Shown: positions 44,027 through 53,820 of the stretch, in pieces | Numbering within the stretch: the first letter of the stretch is position 1 | Layout: every line of letters starts with the position of its first letter | Source: Trichoderma breve | Lineage: Eukaryota > Ascomycota > Sordariomycetes > Hypocreales > Hypocreaceae | Reading direction: 5' to 3' | Assembly (NCBI RefSeq): GCF_028502605.1 | Contig: NC_079232.1 | Span: 186,001-250,000, forward strand | DNA: 64,000 nt | Position numbers and translations under genes: made by a program | Notes under the pieces: model-generated | Databases searched by the model: none | Told to the model about the DNA's origin: nothing | Seen by the model: only the letters and a program-made list of their open reading frames with translations

Positions 44027-46699
44027 CTACAGCTTAACAGTGGTAGCCTTGATATTCCTGCCACTGACCTGGATGCTGTCACCGCTTGCATCCCATCCTC
44101 CTACCTCAAGCTGCAGCTTCTCCTTTGGCCACAGAGTCACATAATTGTCAGACCAAGAAACGGGGTTTACATCGTTACCGCTCTTATCCACAAGAGTTAA
44201 GCGGATGAAGACAGCAGGTACAGAAGACTTGTTTTCAAGAGTGACTGTGCGAGTGTGTGTTCCCGGAACGCCAGCCGCATGTCTGGTGCTGCCAGTCGTC
44301 ACAGAGACCTGAGCGGTAGACAGCTTGGCGAGAGGAGTATAGTCGACAAAGCTGGTGACTTGAGTGTAGTACCAAGTTGAACCATCCCAGTCGAGCTTAT
44401 CGATGGAGTTGGTGATCCAGTAAACGTTGCGGCTCAGGACATTGCCCTTGCTGTCAGAGAGAACCAGGCGCAGGAAAGCAACGCTTGACAGCTTGTTGAC
44501 CTGGCTGGAGATGTCGGCGACCTTGAAACCCGAGTTGGCCTTGGTGTTGGTGTTAACAGACTGCTTGGCGATTTGTTTGCCGTTCGTGTCGATGAGCTCG
44601 ATATCGACCTTGCGCGGACCGGTTTGGTCCAGTGAGTGGTTGATGGCCCAAATTTCCTTCTTTTGGTAGTTGTACGCAACGTGCTCAAGTCGAGAACCGA
44701 CCTTGGTGCCGAAATAAGAGCCAGCAGGGTGCAGGTAGTAATCAAACTGGTTCCAGTGAAGACTTGGCCAAGCGTTGTTGAGCATCCAGTAGATGTTACC
44801 GGTTGCCGGGCGGCTAGCAGTCCACAGGGCACCAAAGCCCTCGTACTGAGCTCGGGTTGCTTCGTAGTCCATCATCTGGGCCTTGAGGAGATAGTCGTCC
44901 AGGGAGGTGGGGGCGCCGTAACGCTTGAAGAGACCTTGGTTGTAGATCTTTCGGTTATAGAATGAAGACACGTTGGTGGACATGTGGAAGAGGTTCTTGT
45001 TAGGGTTCTTCCACAGGTCGTCTAGATCGCTCTGATTGAGGAATCTCTTGAGGGAGCCCAACTCGGGAGTACCAACGCCAGATCCCAGCTCAGAGCCGAA
45101 GCCAAAAGCAGCACCCAAGCGGTCCTCGGAAGGCTCAGTGTCGTACCAGTAGTTGGGCGGCACCCAATCATAGGGGCCATCCATCTTCATGCCACCAGGG
45201 CCGATAAGAGCTGGGTAACCGCGCTTGGCAGCAGAGGCAATGATGGGAGTCTGCCAGCCAGCATCCTTCAAGGCGTTGACATAGAGCTCAGTTGCCTCGT
45301 CATTGGGCCAGAAGTCACTTCCCACAAGGAATGTCAACACGCTGGGGTGCGGCTGAAGCATGGAAGCCTCGTGAATCATGCTGTAGTTGGCGGTCTGGTA
45401 GTCGTTGTCGTCCCAGACGGGTGGCGGGAAGATGGCAAGTTCATCGTTATAAGCCCAAGCCTCCCACTTGTCACAACATTCCCAGCCAGGCATGACCATC
45501 AAACCGTACTTGTCGCAAATCTCGTACAGCTCTGGGTGTTCCAACTTGCCCTCGAGACGGATGGTGTTCTGGTGCATGTCCAGCATATACTCGACAATGC
45601 GTGTGAAACGGTCGCTATCCCATCGCAGGAACATATCAGCGCCGTAACCACCGCCATTGACTTGGAAGGGATGGCCGTTGACGCTGTATTGAGTGTCGTT
45701 GTACGAGTTGACAAAAGAAGTAACTTTGCGCACGCCGAAGTTGGTTTGAGCTGTGTCTGAAACAGCCTTGTTGACGGAGAAAGTGACCTTTGCGTTATAC
45801 AGAGGCTGGTCACCCCATTGCTTGGGCCACCAAATCTTTGGGTTCTTAATCGTCTTCGTGAACTGAACAAGCTTCTTCTGACCAGGCGCAAGCTTAACCG
45901 TCTGCTTCAGAGGCCCTCCAGAGCATGAGTTTCCAGTTACAACAGCTTCGGCGTCGAGAACAACTGCAGTGTTCTCCAGGTTCTGGGCTTCCGCACGGAT
46001 AGTAACCTTGGCAGGGCTGCTCTCAACTGGGTCGTCAATGTCAACTACCACACTGATGGGGCCCATGGAAACGGAGCCGGTCTCTTTGACGGTGATATCA
46101 CGCCAGATTCCCGATCCGTTGTCGGCCGGATACGGGTTCCAGTCAACGTATCCAAGTGCGAAATCGTAGAGATAGTCTGTTGGGTAGACTTGGACGACAA
46201 AGGCGTTGTCTTTGGCGGCGAGGCTCGTGATGTCGTAGGTGCGGCCGGCATAGGCACCAGCCTGGTATTGGGAGTCGGCAATTTGCTTGCCATTGAAGAA
46301 AAGATCGGCTTTGGATGTAATTCCGTTTGTTTGCAAAATAAAATGCTTGCCCTTGGCGGGAGAGAGCGCAAACTCGTGGCGGTAGATCCAGGGCACCGAA
46401 AACTGGCCCCAGTTGAAGTGATTCATGTTGTCTGAATACCACAGATCCTCATCCTTGTAAATTCCAGCATTGAGAAGACAACCCATGAGGGTGCATCTCG
46501 ACGTGCCTGCATGATACCATGATGAAGTGTCAACACCGGGTTTGGACAGCCCCTTGAGGTCCTTGGACACTGCCGAGGAGGAATTGATATCCCAGTCTGG
46601 AATAGCGACCTTGTCACCAGCTTTGGACGTCAACGGATGGCCAGTTGCAGAGGCAAGGCCGCTGCCCAGCAGAAGAGCTGCGACGGCTTTGGCGATCAT
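44027..46699 (-). CDS. Secreted exo-beta-D-glucosaminidase (GH2, Trichoderma Gls93-like)
   Basis: Releases glucosamine from the non-reducing end of chitosan oligomers. Single exon, 890 aa, about the length recalled for the Trichoderma reesei enzyme. It starts with a signal peptide (MIAKAVAALLLGSGLASA). GH2 layout: jelly-roll N-domain, immunoglobulin-like domains and TIM barrel. Catalytic residues fit the exo-glucosaminidase subfamily: acid/base aspartate D462 in FLVGSDFWPND (rather than the NE of beta-galactosidases) and nucleophile E537 in FGFGSELGSG. The start is the first ATG; the open frame continues 60 nt upstream without one. A TATA-like element lies about 95 bp upstream. Many NxS/T sites fit secretion. 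Carbon control is likely but not visible. Confidence 0.93.
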   Translation of the reverse strand: MIAKAVAALLLGSGLASATGHPLTSKAGDKVAIPDWDINSSSAVSKDLKGLSKPGVDTSSWYHAGTSRCTLMGCLLNAGIYKDEDLWYSDNMNHFNWGQFSVPWIYRHEFALSPAKGKHFILQTNGITSKADLFFNGKQIADSQYQAGAYAGRTYDITSLAAKDNAFVVQVYPTDYLYDFALGYVDWNPYPADNGSGIWRDITVKETGSVSMGPISVVVDIDDPVESSPAKVTIRAEAQNLENTAVVLDAEAVVTGNSCSGGPLKQTVKLAPGQKKLVQFTKTIKNPKIWWPKQWGDQPLYNAKVTFSVNKAVSDTAQTNFGVRKVTSFVNSYNDTQYSVNGHPFQVNGGGYGADMFLRWDSDRFTRIVEYMLDMHQNTIRLEGKLEHPELYEICDKYGLMVMPGWECCDKWEAWAYNDELAIFPPPVWDDNDYQTANYSMIHEASMLQPHPSVLTFLVGSDFWPNDEATELYVNALKDAGWQTPIIASAAKRGYPALIGPGGMKMDGPYDWVPPNYWYDTEPSEDRLGAAFGFGSELGSGVGTPELGSLKRFLNQSDLDDLWKNPNKNLFHMSTNVSSFYNRKIYNQGLFKRYGAPTSLDDYLLKAQMMDYEATRAQYEGFGALWTASRPATGNIYWMLNNAWPSLHWNQFDYYLHPAGSYFGTKVGSRLEHVAYNYQKKEIWAINHSLDQTGPRKVDIELIDTNGKQIAKQSVNTNTKANSGFKVADISSQVNKLSSVAFLRLVLSDSKGNVLSRNVYWITNSIDKLDWDGSTWYYTQVTSFVDYTPLAKLSTAQVSVTTGSTRHAAGVPGTHTRTVTLENKSSVPAVFIRLTLVDKSGNDVNPVSWSDNYVTLWPKEKLQLEVGGWDASGDSIQVSGRNIKATTVKL

Positions 46700-46794
46700 G
46701 TTTCGTGGCCGCGGTTTGGAGTAGCCTTGACCGTCTTCCCGGGTCTGCACAGGGTCCAAAGTTTCCCGGGTCGCGATCCGGGCCCTCGGGCCTC

Positions 46795-46805
46795 TTTATA
46801 ATAAA
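46795..46805 (-). promoter_or_regulatory. TATA-like element of the glucosaminidase gene
   Basis: On the minus strand the sequence reads TTTATTATAAA about 96 bp before the start codon, a sensible distance for a fungal TATA box with a short leader. Confidence 0.45.
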
Positions 46806-48176
46806 CAACAACCATATCCATTCCTCTTTCCTCATGGGGCTATTGCGTAAGTGACTCAGTAATTAGTACTACTCGCACAAACCTTTTCAGGAAAGAAGCG
46901 CTGTCTGCTGAAGACGCCGTAGTCGTACATGCTGCTGTACCACCAATTTTCCGTCTATTGTTCCTTGTCCTACATGGATGGCGATTCCCACAAGCTCTTG
47001 GGCGTCGAGCATTGCCAGGGCGTAATACAACGTTACCTTACTAACTTGGAAAAGCACAGAAGGCCTCGGCTGCCCATTGAGTGGGCGAGGTTGCACCCTG
47101 ATTTGAACTTGGGACATTCTGGCAGCTTGTTCCTGACGAAGCGGGGAAAGCAAGACAAACCAAGGCAAACCAAGGCAGGGGTCTTTTTACAGCTTGTTTA
47201 CCGCATTTACTTGCTCTAACCGTAAATCTCGATGCAAGTAAGCATATCAGGCGGTATGGGCTGACCTTGTCTCGTATGGGGAACGGTTATCTTCTCAAAG
47301 AGGCAATTGATGTGTTTGGAGTCTCACTGCGTGCAGCATCACCAGCAGCTTCACACACGTGCTTCTTGAAGTTATGGCTACAGCTCAGCCACAGAGAAAA
47401 AAGAACTGGTGATGCCCAGAAATGCCAAGTCACGATGCCTTGATCTCTTGTGCAGATCAGCCTGGCTGTCTGTTTCTGTCTCCTCACTCTCCGCAGTGGA
47501 TCCATTGATAGAGACAGACAAGTGCGGAGTAGCTTGAGTTGATGAATTTTCCACCACTTGATAAGCTTAGTTCGGCAAACCATCGGCCGACCAGGGGTTG
47601 TGGTAGCAATTCGGATACGAAGCTGCAAAGTCTGGGGTCAAGGTGGATCATTCTGGGAGTGATTGTCGTAGGTACTGTAGCGCTTTGCAAGTAATGTAAT
47701 TGTCATCGCCAGCGGCTTGATACGTATTACACGAGACGGATTGATGATTGTCCTGAGAGAAATGTAACTGTACACATACGAAGTAGTCAATTGCCACTGG
47801 TGTTAAGACTTGAGACGGAGGAACAGCAACAAACCGATTGTCATCGCACTCTGAGCATCCAGCCTTTCTTTAGTCATCCGCGTGCGACGGTCTCAACTCC
47901 AACCCCCCACTCATCTAAACCTCCTCTCGTGGCGTCCTGATTGAAACGGAACTTTGCGTTTCTCGGATCATGGCCCATGCCAGAGCCCCATCGCATCGGC
48001 TCCCATTGCCGTCGATATCCTTATCGCGATGACAAGCAGCCCTCATCTGCCCAATGTTGCATCAACCATATCCATATCCATATCTCTGATTAGCCGTTTT
48101 CCCCGCCGCCATGGGACAAGATCGTTCAACCGTTGTACTGTAGCAACTTGACGCGATTCGCCCACCACAGACAGCC
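46806..48176. other. Divergent intergenic region between GH2 and Zn2Cys6 genes
   Basis: About 1.4 kb between the glucosaminidase (minus) and a Zn2Cys6 regulator (plus). No gene supported. A short direct repeat AAACCAAGGC occurs twice at about 47156-47176. Confidence 0.5.
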
Positions 48177-50491
48177 ATGGAGACCAAGCAATCAGACACC
48201 CCACGTATCCGCAAGAAGAGGATTCCGGTAAGCAAATCTGTGCCTGTATTGGCATTAGCACTGCAGATAGGCGTACGCCGCTGTCATGAGGGGCGTTCGG
48301 ACCGCCACCATGTCACGTTGATATCTGCTCGGAATGGTCCGTTGCTGACAGTTGGCCGACAGAAATCGTGTAACGCATGTCGTCGATCCAAGGTGAACCC
48401 TACTTAGAGTTGATAGCTTATGTTTTGGAAACGATAGTTGACAGTTAGACCAAGGCTAAATGCGATGGTAAAAGGCCTTGTTCACGGTAAGTTGTTCCGG
48501 CTGCATCGACTTCCACAAGAGGAGACGGCGTGACACCTCGTATGCCTTAACTCAGATTAACGGTTACATCAGATGCTGCGAGCTGAAAAAGATCTGCGCC
48601 TTTATCGATCCTCCGAAAGAGGCCCATCAGCTGTACGTATCCTTGATCAGTTGGCCGACGACTGCATATTCTTGCATCACTAATCATCACATCTCAATCG
48701 TGTAGTCGAATAGAGGAGCTTGAACAACAGGTTGCAGCACTAAAAGACCAACTTCGAAGACCTTCTTCCACACAAACCGGCTCTCAAATTGAGACTAGCC
48801 ACACAAATCTCGGTCAGCATCTGGGCGTCAGTTCACAGGTTTCATCAGACTTGGAGCATGGTCCCTTTGTTCCAGCAGCTCAGTTCAACTCTGGTGAATT
48901 AGCCCTCATTCGTCCATCACACACAGAATCACCGACAGATACCGTGCTATCCAGTAAACAAATCAAATCCAATTTCGAGATTGGGTCTGTCACATTACCC
49001 GATTGTGTCGACGCCGGGCTGCTGAGCATTGAGCAAGCCGAGCAGTACTTTTCCATCTTCTTTCAGGGATGCGACCATTCTGTTCCAGTCTTTGATCCCC
49101 GATATGACTCGTTTCAAAGCATCCGTGCAAGAAGCAGTCTGCTTTTCAGCGCCATTTGCACAATTGGCTGCCGCGTTGTGACTGGAACCGACACCCAACA
49201 ATGGCACATGCTGGATTTCCATGTCAAGAGAATGCTAAACTGCGCCTTAGCAAGGCCAGCAATGGCTTCTCTGGAAACTATTCAGGCATTGCTGGTCCGT
49301 TCATGCTATGCATCTGAGAGATCGCTTCTCGTCGCAGCCGCAACACGCATGGCTCTTGATCTCAATTTCCCCGAGTCCTACGACGAGATGATCAATCGGT
49401 CTGCGGTGCTGGCAACACGAAGGCCCTCGGCAGGAATCGATGAAGAAACAGTCGTTTCGATGCGAAGAGTCAGGACTTGGCTCCATCTGTTCGTCCTGGG
49501 CCACATCTTACATGTCGATGCTTCTGATCTACCGACATTCAAGTTCGTCGGCGATTCACGGAGAAGCCGAATCATTCTAAAAAGCTCTGCCGCAACTGAA
49601 CTCGATCTTTTTTTGTTCTCCCAGGTTGAACTTAACGTGATTCGTGGCAGAATCTACGATTCACTGGCTAGCCATGTGGGCTTTGGTGATGAAGACATGC
49701 TTGATGTCGTCCGTGAAGCTAGAATTGACATATCTATATGGTTCGACGACTGGGCACACATTTTCGAGAAGCACAGCATTCAAGCACCTTGGCTTAGCGT
49801 CAACCTCCGTGTGCAGAAATGTTGGGCTGAAAATATGGCTCTATGTTGTGCTGTGAGAGCAACCGGCGTGGAAAATGTCGACTTCATGTCGCCTGCTCAA
49901 AAATCGGTTGTTGCCATGGCCAAGGACGCTTTGGAGGAACATCTGGATATAATGATTGAGGAACCAAGATTATATATCCGCAACCTGCGATTCGCAATGG
50001 ACTTTGTCTGGGCAAAGTGTGCATTTTGCTATTTACTGCTTCTCAAACTTTCTATTCTGCTACCTGAGAGCAAGGGACGTTCCAGCAGAGAGCTTGTAGC
50101 ACATGGCAACATCCTCTTAAGTGAACTGAGCGAGGCAAGCGGCGGTAATCACAATGGAAGCCGGAGTAATACTGGAAAGCAATATCTACAACTTCTCCAG
50201 ACCGGTATTGAGAAATTCAGCAGCGTCACTCATGAAGCTCATAATACAGCCCTGAGCATTGCAAATGATGAAAGCTTTTCATCCCGACGAACGCCTGGCT
50301 ATGGTACACAAAATCGGATGGAGCTGGACTCATTTATACCTGAGCAGTTTATCTTTGAGTGGGATTTCCCTGGCCTCACGCTTTTTTCTTCATCCGCGAT
50401 CGGCGTTGCCTGGCTTGATGACATACTCGTCGAGGCACTTAATGGGGGCGAAGATCTATTCGGGTGGCTACCGACTGACGCTGAGAGCTGA
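48177..50491 (+). CDS. Zn2Cys6 transcription factor
   Basis: Nuclear regulator, likely controlling adjacent carbohydrate genes. Five exons: 48177-48227, 48363-48392, 48455-48486, 48573-48632 and 48706-50491, giving 652 aa. The DNA-binding domain is spread over four tiny exons; correct splicing restores a perfect cluster C20, C23, C30, C36, C39, C46 (CNACRRSKAKCDG then PCSRC). The third intron-exon boundary uses CCAAG as acceptor, since the upstream TTAG would break the C-x6-C spacing. After the zinc cluster comes a short coiled-coil (RIEELEQQVAALKDQL), a Ser/Thr/Gln linker and a fungal-specific transcription-factor region. Its stop lies 70 bp from that of the convergent GH31 gene. Confidence 0.87.
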
Positions 50492-50560
50492 AACATTTTA
50501 CGAAATATTAATGTCTATTTATAATGATATGTATTGACTTGCTTTTATATCCTGTGTTAA

Positions 50561-53092
50561 TCAAAGTTCAAATCTCTTCCTTCCCTCATCATCTACACCC
50601 AAGTCGCGAACTTGTACGCCATCAGTCGAACGAACCGCTCTTGCGTCTCCAGGAGGCAGCACAACAACTAGCGTTTTCCAAGGCGCGACATATCCAGATG
50701 TTTCATCTCTAGAAAATTCGACCTTGATTTCTGACCCTTCAACCGAATATGTGATGCTGTATTTGGAGATTTTGTTCTTTGCAACAGCAGACACACCATC
50801 ATCTTCGTACCATACCGTCTCATAGCGCTTCGAGCTAGATCCTTGACGGGGAGGGAAGATTTCAATCGCGCGATAGTCGTCCAGAGGAAGATTCGCGACG
50901 TTCTCTTTTTCTCCAGGGGACAAGACCTGCACGTCTCTTCCTACTGGGATCGCTGTTCCGACCTTGGCAAGCACTGGAATGCCCGCGCCGTGCCACTCTG
51001 CGTCAATCGTAGCCCATTGTCCTGCTTCCAAGTACTGATAGGGAGCTTTGAGATTGATGTAGCCTTCATCTTCATCCGAGGCCTTGGGAAGATAGACTCG
51101 TGCCTGCGTGGCGCCGGGCTCGTAAACACCGCCAACCAGTAGAGCGTCGCCGAGCCAATATTGTGTCTCGCCTTCTGTAATTGGTGCCGTCCATACTTCT
51201 GGATCTTCTTCATATCCCCAGCCAGTCCAACGTTGAGGTGGAATAGCTGTTTGATGGCTCTCCAGCATCAAGGAGTAGATGTAAGGGATCATGGCGTATC
51301 TGCGCTTGATGGCTTTGCGAACCAAGTGAGTAATTTCCGGGTACATCCATGGCTCGATGACGTCTCCGATGTTATTTTCGTTGATTGTCTTGAAGCAGTT
51401 GATTGCGAAGCGCTGAGAGTATGTACCAATCTGAACCCACCGAAGGAGTAACTCAGGCGATGGCTGCGGGCCTTCGAATCCTCCAATATCGTGGCCATAG
51501 CATTGCATCAAAGACATGCCCGCGTTGAGCGCAAGAGCATTGGCACCCTTCATGCTAGCCCAGCTGGTGGTGTTATCTCCGCTCCATGAACTACAAGCGT
51601 ATCTCATAGTGCCAGCAGTTGCACTTCGAGTAAGAACAAAGGGGCGTACATCTGGATCGACGTCGACGAGGGCATCGTGAGACGCTTTTCCATGAAGCTC
51701 AGTGTGCAGGCTCCGGCCCCAGAGACCAATCTGCGGCCTATCTTTGACTTCGTCCCTCACTTCGAGAGAAGGCTCGTCTAAGGCACAGATCCAGCCGTCA
51801 TCAGTAACCGTATACTCATTGTTGTCGTTCCATATGCAGTCAATGCCTTCCTGTCTGAGCTTCTTGACGCCCTCGTACCACCATTTAAACCCAGCAGCAG
51901 AGGTGAAGTCAATGTGTCCACCTTCAGCGCTTTCACCTCCGCCGGCACTCCATAGTCGAGTCACCGCCGTCTTTTTCGTGTGAGGGTCGATGAACAAGGC
52001 ATTTGCAGCTTTGAGCTTTTCATACTCTGGGTGAGTGGCAATAACATAGGGCTTCACGTTGGCGATTAGTCTCATGCCAAGCTTGTGATACTCCTTAATA
52101 AAGGCCTCTGGATCCGAAAACCGATGGCGATTCCAGGTGAAGACGTTGCGTGTTTTCGGCGGCTGCTCTGCCACTGTATAACCAGATGACATTTGATACG
52201 CCGAGCATGGAATATCCTGCTCCTTCATCTTACGTGCAAGATCAAGCAGCGCCTCGGAAGCTGGAGGGTTGTCAAGCATGGAGTACTTCATACCACCAGA
52301 GAGGTACCCAAACGCCCATCTTGGCACAAGAAGAGGAAAGCCAGCAATCTCCGCATAAGTGGTAACAATGTCCCTGAGAGTTTTCCCAACAATGATGTAC
52401 TCTTCCAACCCTCCATAGTCTTGTCTCAACACCTTGTAGCGACCCCACATGCCGTCCATCTCAGCTCCAATTGAGTACGAGCCTCTCGAATGAGTCGTCG
52501 AAAACAGAGCAAGACAACCACTCGGCGTCGCATTAATGAGAAGTGGAATGTTTTTGTACAGCGGATCAGTGCGGTAAATATCATAGCCAAAACTGTCCGT
52601 CGCCGAAAGCTCAAATTTTCTCCCAGCCAGGTTCATGGGAGCCGCCTTTTCGCCCAGGCCGACGTACAGGGTATCTCTATTGTAGCGCGAATAATGGGCA
52701 ATGCCCTCGCCGTCAACCACGTACGAGCGATTTGGCAAATCTTCGTGAAGAGGCCCATTCTTGCTGCCGTCGAGAGAGACCGAGAGCAGTGGTGAAGACT
52801 CAGTCCAGTCAATGGAAGCCGTGATTGGGCCGATTTTGATCTTCTTTGTTGTGCTGGTTGAGGAAACATTTACAGATGCAGCCTCTATCTGCTTTTTCAA
52901 GAGGGGCACACTGGGATGAGGGGGCAGAGGGTGAGATTTAGACGTGAAAGTTGTGCGAAATACATTAGGGCGAAGAGCGTCGAGTGTGAATTGAAAGGGA
53001 AGTTGAGAATCCGTACAGTCGAGCCGCAGCAGCTTGTCTGAAGAAGCTGTGTTCTCCGCCCAGGATGACGGGACGCGCTCTTGTTGAGGCAT
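50561..53092 (-). CDS. GH31 alpha-glucosidase/alpha-xylosidase, intracellular
   Basis: Retaining alpha-glycosidase. Single exon, 843 aa, the usual length for the family. There is no signal peptide, so it probably acts in the cytosol on imported oligosaccharides. The nucleophile is D423 in the GH31 signature IWNDNNEY and the acid/base is D506 in SSWSGDNTTSW. The substrate-pocket region HDIGGFEGPQPSPELLLRWVQIG matches the family and the C-terminal beta-sandwich domains are present. The start ATG is the first in frame and sits in a reasonable context. It shares a 728-bp bidirectional promoter with an ACS transporter, the classic arrangement of a hydrolase with its importer. Glucoside versus xyloside preference cannot be decided from the sequence alone. 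Confidence 0.92.
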   Translation of the reverse strand: MPQQERVPSSWAENTASSDKLLRLDCTDSQLPFQFTLDALRPNVFRTTFTSKSHPLPPHPSVPLLKKQIEAASVNVSSTSTTKKIKIGPITASIDWTESSPLLSVSLDGSKNGPLHEDLPNRSYVVDGEGIAHYSRYNRDTLYVGLGEKAAPMNLAGRKFELSATDSFGYDIYRTDPLYKNIPLLINATPSGCLALFSTTHSRGSYSIGAEMDGMWGRYKVLRQDYGGLEEYIIVGKTLRDIVTTYAEIAGFPLLVPRWAFGYLSGGMKYSMLDNPPASEALLDLARKMKEQDIPCSAYQMSSGYTVAEQPPKTRNVFTWNRHRFSDPEAFIKEYHKLGMRLIANVKPYVIATHPEYEKLKAANALFIDPHTKKTAVTRLWSAGGGESAEGGHIDFTSAAGFKWWYEGVKKLRQEGIDCIWNDNNEYTVTDDGWICALDEPSLEVRDEVKDRPQIGLWGRSLHTELHGKASHDALVDVDPDVRPFVLTRSATAGTMRYACSSWSGDNTTSWASMKGANALALNAGMSLMQCYGHDIGGFEGPQPSPELLLRWVQIGTYSQRFAINCFKTINENNIGDVIEPWMYPEITHLVRKAIKRRYAMIPYIYSLMLESHQTAIPPQRWTGWGYEEDPEVWTAPITEGETQYWLGDALLVGGVYEPGATQARVYLPKASDEDEGYINLKAPYQYLEAGQWATIDAEWHGAGIPVLAKVGTAIPVGRDVQVLSPGEKENVANLPLDDYRAIEIFPPRQGSSSKRYETVWYEDDGVSAVAKNKISKYSITYSVEGSEIKVEFSRDETSGYVAPWKTLVVVLPPGDARAVRSTDGVQVRDLGVDDEGRKRFEL

Positions 53093-53820
53093 GTTGGAGA
53101 TGCTGAATGGATGGTAGTTCTATTTTAAAAATACAATCTCAATTAAGGAGAGGGAATAGCAAAGAAATTGATACATGAGAAGGCCAAGATGAGGAGGGCG
53201 TTGGAGTTGATTTATATGTCGATACTACACGTGTATGTATAAAGACATGGCACTGGTGGTCCCTCAATTGAGCGGATCACGCTGCGTGGGGATGAAGACC
53301 GATTTCGGGCTTCTTTATTTCCTGTTGGGCTGCAAGACACTTGGTCTACTATTTACCGATTACAATCCAGTTTCCTAGACCAGAAATATACTTTACAATT
53401 ACCCCTTGTAAGCTCTATTCCTCCCATCAACGGTCGCTTCATGAACACGGAACATGGCCGTCGGCTATCTAGCAAACGGGCAAAGCTGAAAAATCTCCGC
53501 TGAGGGGCAACCACGAACGGAGAAAGCTGATTGAAACCCGACGGAGAAATCTCACCATGTCCGTCTAGCCTATCAAACAACGAGAATTCTTCCCCGCATT
53601 CTGCTCTTACAACCATAATGTTTGCCCCATGGGGTTCTGTGGCGCTTTCAACGGCTTATGCGAGCCCTTTTGCATGTTAGACCGGGGAAGAATCAGGTGA
53701 ACTGTGGGTGTTTATAAATATCATAGAGGATTGCCTGCAACTGGAGCGGTCAAGCATGGTGGTCTGGGCCACATCATCGTTCTCTTCTTGTGTCGATCAG
53801 TTCGTGTAAGAGATATCATC
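53093..53820. promoter_or_regulatory. Bidirectional promoter between GH31 and ACS transporter genes
   Basis: 728 bp separate two divergent start codons (53092 minus, 53821 plus). No other gene is seen, so the interval probably carries shared control elements. Confidence 0.5.

Noticed and set aside
46700..46759. 20-codon N-terminal extension of the glucosaminidase
   Set aside because: Begins at TTG, and would place residues before an obvious signal peptide.
47091..47115. tRNA T-arm-like string (TGATTTGAACTTGGG) on the minus strand
   Set aside because: No acceptor, anticodon or D-arm pairing could be built around it.
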